NCBI RefSeq assembly: GCF_013394655.1
Contig: NZ_CP053351.1
Coordinates: forward strand, 1,550,001 to 1,614,000
DNA: 64,000 bases
Source of the DNA: Winogradskyella schleiferi
GTDB taxonomy: Bacteria; Bacteroidota; Bacteroidia; Flavobacteriales; Flavobacteriaceae
Reading direction: 5' to 3'
The position numbers and the translations under genes were made by a program. Shown here piece after piece: positions 42,330-51,046 of the stretch; the first letter of the stretch is position 1, and each line of letters opens with the position of its first letter. The notes beneath the pieces were generated by a model. The model ran no database searches, was not told the DNA's origin, and worked only from the letters and a program-made list of their open reading frames with translations.

Positions 42330-43130
42330 TTATTTAATTGGTTTGGTTTTTCCTTTTCTTGGTCGAAAGTTTGAAACATTATGCGTCTTTTTAATAGAAG
42401 AGGTCAGCAATTTGTAAATGGTTTCATGTTCGTCCTTTTCAATCAGTTTCAACTGCCGTTTTATGGTTTTTTTGTCGTTGCGTTTTGCAGGACCTGTTTG
42501 AGCCATATATGGCGACATGTTCTGAATTTTCTTAGCTGTTTCTTCGATTAAAGGATGTAAGATTTCAAACTCTATGTTTTTGGTTTCGCAAATTTCATGT
42601 CCGATTCTATAGAGTTGATTCGTGAAATTATTGACGAAAACAGCCGCTAAATGAAGCGTTTGCCGTTGTTCGGTGGTAATTTTATGCGGTTTGCAATCCA
42701 CAGCTTTTGCCAAATCTTTCAAAATTTGAAGGTTTTCTTTTTCATAGACTTCAACACAAATTGGGACTTCTGTAAAATCGATGTCTGCAGCTTTGGAAAA
42801 CGTCTGTAAAGGATAAAAAACACCAATTTTGTTTTTTTTGTCCAAATCGTGCATGGCAACACTTCCAGAAGTATGAACGATTAGGCGATTTGAAAACGGT
42901 AAATCGGACGATAATTGTGAAATACTATCGTCACTAACTGCCAAAATATAAATGTCGGCTTCCTTTAATTCGTTCAATTTATCTGTAACGGCAACTGCAT
43001 TGGCATAGGAAGAAATGGAAGCACGCGTTCGGTTATACCATTGTTTAACCAAAACGGTGTCAGACTTTGAAAATGCTTTATAAAGATGTGTGGCAACATT
43101 ACCAGCACCAAGAATTATAACTGATATCAT
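42330..43130 (-). CDS. Rossmann-like oxidoreductase with DUF2520 domain
   Basis: A 266-residue protein with an N-terminal NAD(P)-binding Rossmann domain (ISVIILGAGNVATHLYKAF, GxGxxA-type) and a C-terminal DUF2520 helical domain (LHLAAVFVNNFTNQLYRIG, SPYMAQTGPAKRNDKKTIKRQ). The fold resembles F420-dependent NADP oxidoreductases and 6-phosphogluconate dehydrogenases, but the substrate is unknown. The GPAxRxD segment is characteristic of the DUF2520 family. It is the first gene of the run to maf. Possibly linked to cell-envelope or lipid synthesis by context, which is inference. Confidence 0.88.
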   Translation of the reverse strand: MISVIILGAGNVATHLYKAFSKSDTVLVKQWYNRTRASISSYANAVAVTDKLNELKEADIYILAVSDDSISQLSSDLPFSNRLIVHTSGSVAMHDLDKKNKIGVFYPLQTFSKAADIDFTEVPICVEVYEKENLQILKDLAKAVDCKPHKITTEQRQTLHLAAVFVNNFTNQLYRIGHEICETKNIEFEILHPLIEETAKKIQNMSPYMAQTGPAKRNDKKTIKRQLKLIEKDEHETIYKLLTSSIKKTHNVSNFRPRKGKTKPIK

Positions 43131-43196
43131 GCTGTAAAAATACTAAGATTTCTTATTTTAGAATCACACGAATTGGATTAATAAGATAACTTTGTA

Positions 43197-43589
43197 ATGA
43201 TGAACAAAAAAGACATTAAAACCAGAGAAGATATATTCCTGTTGGTTTCCAAATTCTACGAAAAAGTAAGAAAAGACGAAAAATTAGGGCCGTTTTTTAA
43301 CGAAACCATAAGAGATTGGGATACGCATCTTCAGCATCTAACGACGTTTTGGGAGTCCAGTTTGTTTTTAAAAACAAAATTTTTCGGCAATCCATTAGAA
43401 GCGCATATCAAAGTTGATAAAGCTTTTAACCATAGCATTACTGAATTACATTTTGGCTTATGGCTCAATTTATGGTTTCAGACCATAGACGAATTATTTG
43501 AAGGTGATTATGCCGAAAACGCCAAACGCAGAGCACGAAAAATGGGCACATTTATGTATATGAATATTTTTGCCGCAAGAAAAGCATAA
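43197..43589 (+). CDS. Group III truncated hemoglobin
   Basis: A 130-residue truncated globin (group III / TrHbP type) that binds heme and oxygen or nitric oxide. The helix pattern FYEKVRKDEKLGPFFNETI is followed by the HLTTFWESSLF segment, with aromatic residues lining the pocket. The proximal histidine is likely in AHIKVDKAFNHSITELHF, where ELHFGLWL matches the F-helix region. The distal site and function (detoxification, signalling) are not readable. The start may be the ATG at 43197 or the next one at 43200. Divergent from the DUF2520 gene and 53 bp before mscL. Confidence 0.88.
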   Translation: MMNKKDIKTREDIFLLVSKFYEKVRKDEKLGPFFNETIRDWDTHLQHLTTFWESSLFLKTKFFGNPLEAHIKVDKAFNHSITELHFGLWLNLWFQTIDELFEGDYAENAKRRARKMGTFMYMNIFAARKA

Positions 43590-43642
43590 TCTTTAACAAG
43601 CTTCTTCTTAAATTTGCGCCTTAATCTTAAATAGTCATAAAG

Positions 43643-44092
43643 ATGGGTTTGCTTAAGGAATTTAAAGAGTTTGCGGTTAAAGGTAATATGATGGATATGG
43701 CTGTCGGTATTATTATTGGTGCAGCATTTAATAAGGTGATAGATGTGCTGGCAAAACAAGTGCTGCTGCCACCATTATCCTTATTGACCGATGGCGTTAA
43801 TTTTGATGAAAAGAAATGGATTTTAAGAGATGCTGTGGCAGATGGTTCAGGAACCATAATTACAGAAGAAGTTGCTATAGCTTACGGGAAATTATCTGAG
43901 GTATTATTAGATTTCTTAATCATAGGTTTTACCGTTTTTATTATTGTGAAATTCATGAACCGACTTCGAACGCGAGCTCAAGATACAAAAGACAAAACGG
44001 TAGTAACACCAAAGGATATTCAACTATTGGCAGATTTGAAAGAACTGATGCAAGAGCAAAATAAAATGTTGAAGTCAAATTCAGGGAATTAG
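43643..44092 (+). CDS. mscL: Large-conductance mechanosensitive channel MscL
   Basis: A pentameric turgor-release channel, 149 residues. The N-terminal amphipathic helix and first membrane helix (LLKEFKEFAVKGNMMDMAVGIIIGAAFNKVIDVL, recognised by FAVKGNMMDMAVGIIIGAAF) are near-identical to well-studied MscL. The second helix is VLLDFLIIGFTVFIIVKFMN, then a cytoplasmic helix (VTPKDIQLLADLKELMQEQNKML). The periplasmic loop (LLPPLSLLTDGVNFDEKKWILR) is longer than in E. coli. Along with the MscS-type gene at 37532 this gives the cell two emergency release channels. Single gene. Confidence 0.95.
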   Translation: MGLLKEFKEFAVKGNMMDMAVGIIIGAAFNKVIDVLAKQVLLPPLSLLTDGVNFDEKKWILRDAVADGSGTIITEEVAIAYGKLSEVLLDFLIIGFTVFIIVKFMNRLRTRAQDTKDKTVVTPKDIQLLADLKELMQEQNKMLKSNSGN

Positions 44093-44162
44093 TAGGCTGA
44101 ATTAATAGAATTTTAACACCTTTTGAAACGTTGAATCCTACCTCTAAATCGTTTAAAAACCA

Positions 44163-44170
44163 TATCTTTG
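44163..44170 (+). promoter_or_regulatory. Candidate -7 box (TATCTTTG) for the ResB-ResC gene
   Basis: TATCTTTG matches the Bacteroidota TAnnTTTG element and lies 26 bp before the ATG at 44196. No convincing TTTG -33 element was found at 19-21 bp. The motif alone is weak evidence. Confidence 0.45.
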
Positions 44171-44195
44171 CGCGAGCTTAAAAAAGCCTATAGCT

Positions 44196-47100
44196 ATGCA
44201 AAAGAAAATCGCTAATTTCCTATTCTCTACAAGACTTACTGCATTTTTATTTATTGCCTTTGCCGTTGCCATGGCAGTTGGTACAATTTTAGATCGAAAC
44301 ATGGAGACGTCTCCAACGCCATACACCAGAACTTTGATTTATAATGCCTGGTGGTTTGAGACCATAATGGTATTTTTTGTTATCAATTTTGTAGGTAATA
44401 TTTTTAGGTATCGATTGCATAAAAAGGAAAAGTGGGCGACGCTAATTCTACATTTATCTTTCATTTTTATTCTTTTAGGAGCATTTATAACACGCTATGT
44501 TGGTTATGAAGGCATGATGCCGATTAGGGAAGGGGAGACTGAAAGTGAGTTTTTCTCTAGAAAAGCCTATATAAGCGGACGCATAGTTGGCGATTTTGAA
44601 ATAAACGGTCAATTACAGCAGCGTAGGATTGAAGAAGAAGTTGATTTTTCCCCAAGATTGGATAATGAATTCGATAAAACCTTTGATTATGGTAAAACGG
44701 AAGTTACTGTTAAGCTTAAGGAATTGATTAAAGGTGCTGAAAAAGATATTATTCCGAGTGAAGATGGTAAACGCTATTTAAAGATTGTTGAAGCTGGTCA
44801 AGGTGCACCACATAATCATTTTTTGGAAGAAGGAAAAGTAGCCAACCTACATAATGTTCTGGTTTCGTTAAATAAGTTTCAAGAAGGTGCCATTAATATT
44901 TCCGAAACTGACGATGGGCTTTTTATCAATTCGCCTTACGAAGGTGAATATATGACCATGGCAACAGGTACTACAGGAAAATTGGTTAAAGATAGTTTAC
45001 AACCTTTGATTCTTAGGTCACGTTATATTATTGGTAATATGCAATTTGTATTACCTAAGCCAATAATAAAAGGGGATTTTGGAATTGTAAAAAAATCTCA
45101 GTTGTTAAAAGGCGATGAAGATGGACTTATTTTAGAAGTATCAGCGAATGGAGAGACAAAGGAAATAGGTGTTTTAGGTGGTCCAGGCATTAATAGTCGA
45201 TATGAGGAATTTGAAATAGGTGGGTTGGAAATGGCATTGAAATATGGTCCTAAAATTTTAGAGCTGCCTTTTCAAATTAAATTGAACGATTTCATTGCTG
45301 AAAAATATCCAGGCACAGAAAATGCCTATTCATCTTACGAAAGTAAAGTGACAGTTTTGGATAAGGAAGAAGGCGATTTTGATTATCATATTTATATGAA
45401 CCATGTTTTGGATCATAAAGGGTATCGCTTTTTCCAAGCGAGTTTCGATCCTGATGAAAAAGGAACAGTACTCTCTGTAAATCATGACCTTTGGGGAACT
45501 TACATCACCTATGCTGGCTATATGCTGTTGTATTTTGGCCTGATGGCCATTCTTTTTGCCAAAAACACACGTTTTGATGATATACGAAGTAGATTAAATA
45601 AATTGAAAGAAAAGAAAGCGCAAATGATGACCATGATTTTGCTTCTCATCAGTTTTTCTGGCTTTGCACAAGTACACACAGAAGATGATGGTCACGATCA
45701 TTCAAAAAAGACAGGTAAAGAACAAATTGATTCTATTCTAAGCGTTCATATTACACCAAAGGAACATGCGGCGAAATTCTCGGAAATGGTAGTTCAGGAT
45801 TATGGTGGCCGTATGATGCCGATGCATACATTTTCATCTGAGATGCTTCGTAAGTTGAGCAAAAAAGATACTTATGAAGATTTTAATGCCGATCAAGTAT
45901 TTCTGTCTATACAAGAAAGTCCGATGCTTTGGTACAATGTGCCAATCATCTATTTAAAACCCAGAAAGGCGGATTCCATTAGAACCATTATCGGAATCGA
46001 TTATGACCAAAAATATTCGAAATTAGTAGATTACTTCACACCTGATGGACGCTACAAACTAGCGCCTTATTTAGAGGAAGCTTACAAAGCGCAAGTGCCT
46101 AACGGTTTTCAAAAGGAGGTAAAGGAAGCAGATTCCAGAGTTAATTTGTTGTATAATGCTATAGAAGGACGTTCCAATAAGATATTTCCAATACCAGGCG
46201 ATGAAAACAATAAATGGATTTCGGCTTTGGAGTTTCGGGAACAAGGATATAGGGATAAAATAAAAGATTCACTCTACGCCAATTTTATAAATAATGGATT
46301 TAGTGCGTATTTGGTCACCTTAAATAATGCCAAGCAAACAGGCGATTATTCTAAAGCCGAAAATTTATTGGCAGGCATTAAGAAAACACAGCAGAAATTA
46401 GGTAGTGAAGTGATGCTATCGGACGAAAAGATAAAATCTGAAATTCTTTACAATGATTATGACATTTTCAAGCGATTGTATAGCTGGTACATGTATGCGG
46501 CTACGGTTTTATTCATTTTAATTATTGTTCAAATATTTAAATATAAAAGCAAAGGTCTCAAGGTTGCTATAAACATTTTTATAGGTGTTATTGTGCTGTT
46601 GTTTGTACTGCATGTTGCTGGTTTAATTTGGAGATGGTACTTATCTGGTCATGCACCATGGAGTGATGCTTACGAATCCATGATTTATGTAGCCTGGTCC
46701 GTAATGTTATTTGGACTGTTGTTGGGTAGAAAAAGTAATCTTACCGTCGCGGCATCTGCATTTGTATGCGCTATGATTCTAATGGTAGCCCACTGGAATT
46801 GGATGGATCCTGCAATAGCGAATCTTCAACCGGTTCTTCAAGGGTATTGGTTAATGATTCATGTTTCGGTAATTGTGGCGAGTTATGGCCCTTTTGCTAT
46901 AGGAATGATTTTAGGCGTCGTCGCATTATTACTTATGATCTTCACAACTAAAGAGAACAAAGAACGCATGCTAATTAACATAAAAGAACTAACCATAATT
47001 AACGAAATGGCACTAACAGTTGGTCTGGTAATGTTAACTATAGGTAACTTCCTTGGTGGTATGTGGGCAAACGAAAGTTGGGGACGTTATTGGGGTTGGG

Positions 47101-47390
47101 ACCCAAAAGAAACTTGGGCTCTAATAAGTATTATGATCTACGCTTTTGTTATTCATATGCGATTGGTACCTGGATTACGCAGTCGCTGGTTCTATAGTTT
47201 AATGTCAATTTTAGCCTTTGCGAGTATTTTAATGACTTATTTTGGAGTCAATTTCTATTTATCAGGATTACACGCTTACGCCAGTGGCGATCAAATATTG
47301 AGTTTTCAGTTTATTGCTATTACCTTAGGTGTTGTGGCTATACTAGGGTTTTTATCTTATAGAAAATATAAGGTGTATTATAAGAAATAG
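44196..47390 (+). CDS. ccsBA: ResB-ResC (CcsB-CcsA) cytochrome c biogenesis fusion
   Basis: A 1064-residue fusion of the two system II cytochrome c maturation proteins, which carry heme across the inner membrane and attach it to CXXCH apocytochromes. Order: N-terminal ResB-like part with membrane helices near 8-30, 50-70 and 83-105, a long periplasmic region, another helix (YITYAGYMLLYFGLMAILFA, about 440-460), a second periplasmic region, then the CcsA/ResC half (about 760-1064). The heme-binding tryptophan-rich WWD motif is present as WGRYWGWDPKETWAL (about 967-981), and flanking histidines (VAHWNW, WLMIHVSV) fit the axial heme ligands. A heme-handling function is clear from the family; its apocytochrome targets are not in the window. 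Confidence 0.93.
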   Translation: MQKKIANFLFSTRLTAFLFIAFAVAMAVGTILDRNMETSPTPYTRTLIYNAWWFETIMVFFVINFVGNIFRYRLHKKEKWATLILHLSFIFILLGAFITRYVGYEGMMPIREGETESEFFSRKAYISGRIVGDFEINGQLQQRRIEEEVDFSPRLDNEFDKTFDYGKTEVTVKLKELIKGAEKDIIPSEDGKRYLKIVEAGQGAPHNHFLEEGKVANLHNVLVSLNKFQEGAINISETDDGLFINSPYEGEYMTMATGTTGKLVKDSLQPLILRSRYIIGNMQFVLPKPIIKGDFGIVKKSQLLKGDEDGLILEVSANGETKEIGVLGGPGINSRYEEFEIGGLEMALKYGPKILELPFQIKLNDFIAEKYPGTENAYSSYESKVTVLDKEEGDFDYHIYMNHVLDHKGYRFFQASFDPDEKGTVLSVNHDLWGTYITYAGYMLLYFGLMAILFAKNTRFDDIRSRLNKLKEKKAQMMTMILLLISFSGFAQVHTEDDGHDHSKKTGKEQIDSILSVHITPKEHAAKFSEMVVQDYGGRMMPMHTFSSEMLRKLSKKDTYEDFNADQVFLSIQESPMLWYNVPIIYLKPRKADSIRTIIGIDYDQKYSKLVDYFTPDGRYKLAPYLEEAYKAQVPNGFQKEVKEADSRVNLLYNAIEGRSNKIFPIPGDENNKWISALEFREQGYRDKIKDSLYANFINNGFSAYLVTLNNAKQTGDYSKAENLLAGIKKTQQKLGSEVMLSDEKIKSEILYNDYDIFKRLYSWYMYAATVLFILIIVQIFKYKSKGLKVAINIFIGVIVLLFVLHVAGLIWRWYLSGHAPWSDAYESMIYVAWSVMLFGLLLGRKSNLTVAASAFVCAMILMVAHWNWMDPAIANLQPVLQGYWLMIHVSVIVASYGPFAIGMILGVVALLLMIFTTKENKERMLINIKELTIINEMALTVGLVMLTIGNFLGGMWANESWGRYWGWDPKETWALISIMIYAFVIHMRLVPGLRSRWFYSLMSILAFASILMTYFGVNFYLSGLHAYASGDQILSFQFIAITLGVVAILGFLSYRKYKVYYKK

Positions 47391-47477
47391 CGAACTCATG
47401 TTGACTTTTAAATTTTAGTCAAGATCAGTTTAATAATTATTTCCTTTACCTCATTCGTTTACAAACATTTCAAAACT

Positions 47478-48635
47478 ATGACCATGTCAAAAGATAAATT
47501 AGGACTTAATACGATATGTACGCACGTCGGTGAAATAAAAGATGAACAATTTAAAGGTGCTGTCTCGCCCATGTATTTAAGTTCGTCTTATGAGTTTTTA
47601 GATGTAGATGTAAAACGTTATCCTAGATATTTCAATACACCAAATCAAGAGTATTTATCCAAGAAAATTGCGGCTTTGGAGCATACAGAAGCAGCCATGA
47701 TTTTTGGTTCAGGTATGGCAGCAATCAGTACGATGTTTTTGGCTTTTTTAAAACAAGGCGATCATTTGGTGGTTCAGAATACCTTGTATGGTGGAACGGT
47801 TAATTTCATTAAAGAGGAATTTCCAAAGTATGGCATAGAATATACTTTTACCAATGGTTATAAAGTTGAAGATTTTGAAACTGCCATTCAAACCAACACC
47901 AAATTAATTCATATTGAAACCCCTTCGAATCCATTATTAACCATTACAGATATAAAGGCAATTGCTAAATTAGGTAAAGCTAAAGGCATCTTAACGTCTA
48001 TGGATAATACTTTTGCATCGCCAGTAAATCAATTACCGATTGATTTAGGCATTGATATGGTCATGCATTCCGCCACAAAATATTTTGGTGGTCATAGTGA
48101 TATTTGTGCTGGTGCTGTGGCGAGTTCCGAAGCGCACATTCAGAATATTTGGAACGTTGGGAAAAATCTAGGTGGAAGCTTAAGCGACATGACCGTTTGG
48201 ATGCTTGAACGTAGTATGAAAACGTTAGGACTTCGTGTGAAGGCACAAACCAAGAATGCCATGAAATTAGCAAAATGGCTAGAAAAACATCCTAAGGTTT
48301 CCAAAGTATATTATCCAGGTCTAAAATCGCATCCTGAACATAAATTAGCAAAATCCCAGATGAGCGGTTATGGAGCTATGCTATCTTTTGAATTAAATGA
48401 CGATATTGATTCACAACAATTTCAAAAGCAATTGAAATTAATTAAATCTTCCATGAGTTTGGCCGGAATAGAGAGTACGATGCTTTCACCTCATTTAACA
48501 TCTCATTCATTATTAACTCAAGAAGAACGTGATAAAGTAGGGATTAGCAATCAATTGATTCGTTTTTCGGTTGGCATTGAAGAAATCAAAGATTTAAAAC
48601 GCGATATCAATCAGGCCATAGAAAATGTTAATTAA
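47478..48635 (+). CDS. Cys/Met metabolism PLP-dependent enzyme
   Basis: A 385-residue fold-type I PLP enzyme of the cystathionine gamma-synthase / beta-lyase / methionine gamma-lyase family. The Schiff-base lysine is in MHSATKYFGGHSD. Other motifs: FGSGMAAISTMFLA, LYGGT, ETPSNPLLTITDI and SLAGIESTMLSPHLTSHS. The members of this family differ by few residues, so the exact reaction (cysteine or methionine cleavage, or homoserine-ester condensation) is not assigned. Met3 (MSKDK) is an alternative start to Met1 at 47478. The gene converges with the DUF2490 gene and overlaps its end by 8 bp. Confidence 0.9.
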   Translation: MTMSKDKLGLNTICTHVGEIKDEQFKGAVSPMYLSSSYEFLDVDVKRYPRYFNTPNQEYLSKKIAALEHTEAAMIFGSGMAAISTMFLAFLKQGDHLVVQNTLYGGTVNFIKEEFPKYGIEYTFTNGYKVEDFETAIQTNTKLIHIETPSNPLLTITDIKAIAKLGKAKGILTSMDNTFASPVNQLPIDLGIDMVMHSATKYFGGHSDICAGAVASSEAHIQNIWNVGKNLGGSLSDMTVWMLERSMKTLGLRVKAQTKNAMKLAKWLEKHPKVSKVYYPGLKSHPEHKLAKSQMSGYGAMLSFELNDDIDSQQFQKQLKLIKSSMSLAGIESTMLSPHLTSHSLLTQEERDKVGISNQLIRFSVGIEEIKDLKRDINQAIENVN

Positions 48636-49320
48636 CTTTATCTTTTTTTTTGCTAAAATCGTATTTTAAATTTAATTGAAGAGATAATCGGTTAAAGCTC
48701 TTGGTCTTAAAAGAGTGTCTGGCATAGCCTAAATCAAAATTAATGTTCTCGTTAAGATTGAACCCAAGGCCTAAATACGCTCGGTTTTGCTGAAATTCGA
48801 ATTCGTTTAAGTGAAAATGAATTTCATCATAGGTGGAAATAAACAATGTATTACTTAAAGGGATTTTCACCTTGAATCTATAGCGTATTCTGTGTTTGAG
48901 TAAATTATCTGATGGATATTCTAAAAAACGTTGCTCTAATCTAAAGCGGTGCGAAAAACCAATAGTATTTAATTTGTGGCTTATGGCTAGTTGTTCAATT
49001 ATTCTATTTTCTATGGTGTGTGGTATGTCATTTATTTCAAAAGTAGAATCAATATCACCGAATGCATAGCCTATACCAACAGCTACTTTTTTATTAAAAT
49101 GATAGTTTAGACCAACAATACCTAAAAGTAAATGTTCGTTATTAACAGGTAATTCATAATCCCAATTGGTAAAAGAACCGCTTAAACTGAGTTTTGCACT
49201 AATTCTGTTAGAGGACGTAATTTCATACCAAGAACCGAATTTATTTTCTCCGGTATTTTGAGCACTTATTTGATTTTGAATTATGAAGACAAAAAATAGT
49301 AGGAATAGGGAACTTTTCAT
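48628..49320 (-). CDS. DUF2490 outer-membrane-type protein
   Basis: From Met at 49320 (MKSSLFLLFFVFIIQNQISAQ, signal peptide) the protein has 230 residues with the alternating beta pattern of an outer-membrane barrel: GSWYEITSSNRISAKLSLSGSF, AVGIGYAFGDID, HRFRLEQRFLEYPSDNLLKHRIRYRF and a C-terminal LSLQLNLKYDFS, ending with an aromatic-rich strand. This pattern matches the DUF2490 family of Bacteroidota proteins of unknown function. The frame is open further upstream to 49386, but that part spans the pckA terminator. No enzymatic motif is visible. Confidence 0.78.
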   Translation of the reverse strand: MKSSLFLLFFVFIIQNQISAQNTGENKFGSWYEITSSNRISAKLSLSGSFTNWDYELPVNNEHLLLGIVGLNYHFNKKVAVGIGYAFGDIDSTFEINDIPHTIENRIIEQLAISHKLNTIGFSHRFRLEQRFLEYPSDNLLKHRIRYRFKVKIPLSNTLFISTYDEIHFHLNEFEFQQNRAYLGLGFNLNENINFDLGYARHSFKTKSFNRLSLQLNLKYDFSKKKDKVN

Positions 49321-49338
49321 AATTAAAGCTATAATAAA

Positions 49339-49364
49339 AAAAGAGCCCATTTCTGGGCTCTTTT
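49339..49364 (-). terminator. Terminator after pckA
   Basis: An 11-bp perfect stem (AAAAGAGCCCA / TGGGCTCTTTT) with loop TTTC, just after the pckA stop. The transcript on the minus strand ends in a T-rich run. It lies immediately upstream of the DUF2490 start at 49320, so the two genes are transcriptionally separated. Confidence 0.85.
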
Positions 49365-49378
49365 CAGTCATGGAATTA

Positions 49379-51016
49379 CTAAACATGATCGTTTAAGTGA
49401 TGATGCTCATCAATTAATGGACCACCTTCAATGATTTGCTCTGAAGCTTCACTCGCAAATTTTTCAAAATTCAAATGGAATGAATGAGCTAATTGAATAG
49501 CCTTGCTTATATAGCCACCTTTTTGTAGCCAAGTATTCATTGGGTCTAATATTTCTGTCGGAACATTAGGAATATATTTTGGCATAAATAGTCCGAATAT
49601 TGGGTGTTGTTCATAATCAACTTTGTCTAAATCACCATTAAGAATAGCAGTAATCATAGCTCTTGTATATTTTAATTTTATGCGAGATCCAACACCGTAA
49701 GGTCCACCACTCCAGCCAGTGTTTAGTAACCAAACATTAACACCTGCTTCCTGCATTTTTTTGCTTAACATTTCAGCATATTTTGTAGGATGCAATGGCA
49801 TAAATGGCTCACCGAAACATGCAGAGAATGATGGCACAGGCTCAGTAATACCTGCTTCCGTACCAGCGACTTTGGCTGTATAACCAGAAATAAAGTGGTA
49901 GGCAGCTTGACCTGGCGTTAACTTAGATACTGGAGGCAAAACGCCAAAAGCATCACAGGTTAAGAAGAAAATATTCTTAGGGTTATCTGCAAAGGACGGT
50001 TGTTGAATATTGTCAATATGGTAAATTGGGTAACTTACACGAGTGTTTTGCGTAATGCTACTGTCCATATAATCTACCTCGCCATTATCTTTAAATACCA
50101 CATTCTCAAGAATAGCTCCTGGCTTAATAGCTCTAAAAATGTCTGGTTCTTTTTCTTCTGTTAAATCAATTACTTTAGCGTAGCATCCGCCTTCAAAATT
50201 AAATATTCTGTCTTCTGCGGTCCATCCATGTTCGTCATCACCTATTAATTTTCTACTAGGATCTGCAGATAATGTAGTTTTACCTGTTCCAGATAATCCG
50301 AAGAAAATTGCAGTATCTCCATCTTCACCAACATTGGCAGAACAGTGCATCGGTAATACATTTTTTTCAACAGGAAGTATAAAGTTTAAAGAAGAAAATA
50401 TCCCTTTTTTAATTTCACCTGTATAAGCAGATCCACCTACTAAGGCGATTTTCTTAGTAAAATTAAGAATTGAAAAATTCCCTTGACGTAAACCTACAGC
50501 TTTTGGGTCTGGAGCTTCATAACCTGGTGCGCAAAGTACCAACCACTCTTCTTCAAAATTCTCTAGTTCAGAATCCTCTAATCTTAAGAACATGTTATAA
50601 GTAAACATGTTAGACCAAGGATATTGCGTTACGGTTCTTACATTGGTTTTATATTCTGGGTCTGCACATACGTAAGCATCTCTAACATAGATTTCTTTTC
50701 CGCTTAGGTAGTTTACAATTTCAGATTCTAATTTGTCAAAATTCTCAGGAGAAATACCTTTGTTGGTTTTTCCCCACCACACTTTATCCGCAGTGTAATC
50801 ATCTTTTACGATAAAACGATCTTGAGGAGAACGTCCGGTAAATTTACCAGTATTAATAGCTAAGGTTCCGTTAGCAGTTTCTTTTCCCATTCCTTTTTCA
50901 ACAGTAATAGCTTGCAACTTTTCAGGAGAAAGGTTCCAATGTGCTTTAGTGTCTTTCAGTCCGTACTTTGTAAGGTCTCTAGTTTTCATAATTAAATTGT
51001 TTAATAAAGTTTCCAT
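49379..51016 (-). CDS. pckA: Phosphoenolpyruvate carboxykinase (ATP)
   Basis: The gluconeogenic enzyme that converts oxaloacetate and ATP to phosphoenolpyruvate and CO2; 545 residues, full length. Motifs: GKFTGRSPQDRFIV, AYVCADPEYKTNVR, the kinase-1a P-loop GLSGTGKTTLSADPSR with LIGDDEHGW as the metal-binding aspartates, FEGGCYAKVIDL, and the nucleotide-site RVSYPIYHIDN. The start may be Met1 (METLLNN) or Met10 at 50989 (MKTRDLTKYGL), which fits family alignments. Cytoplasmic. The gene is followed by a transporter gene transcribed in the same direction and ends at a strong terminator. Confidence 0.95.
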   Translation of the reverse strand: METLLNNLIMKTRDLTKYGLKDTKAHWNLSPEKLQAITVEKGMGKETANGTLAINTGKFTGRSPQDRFIVKDDYTADKVWWGKTNKGISPENFDKLESEIVNYLSGKEIYVRDAYVCADPEYKTNVRTVTQYPWSNMFTYNMFLRLEDSELENFEEEWLVLCAPGYEAPDPKAVGLRQGNFSILNFTKKIALVGGSAYTGEIKKGIFSSLNFILPVEKNVLPMHCSANVGEDGDTAIFFGLSGTGKTTLSADPSRKLIGDDEHGWTAEDRIFNFEGGCYAKVIDLTEEKEPDIFRAIKPGAILENVVFKDNGEVDYMDSSITQNTRVSYPIYHIDNIQQPSFADNPKNIFFLTCDAFGVLPPVSKLTPGQAAYHFISGYTAKVAGTEAGITEPVPSFSACFGEPFMPLHPTKYAEMLSKKMQEAGVNVWLLNTGWSGGPYGVGSRIKLKYTRAMITAILNGDLDKVDYEQHPIFGLFMPKYIPNVPTEILDPMNTWLQKGGYISKAIQLAHSFHLNFEKFASEASEQIIEGGPLIDEHHHLNDHV

Positions 51017-51046
51017 GATTTAAAAATTTTTAATTCGACTTTCGAT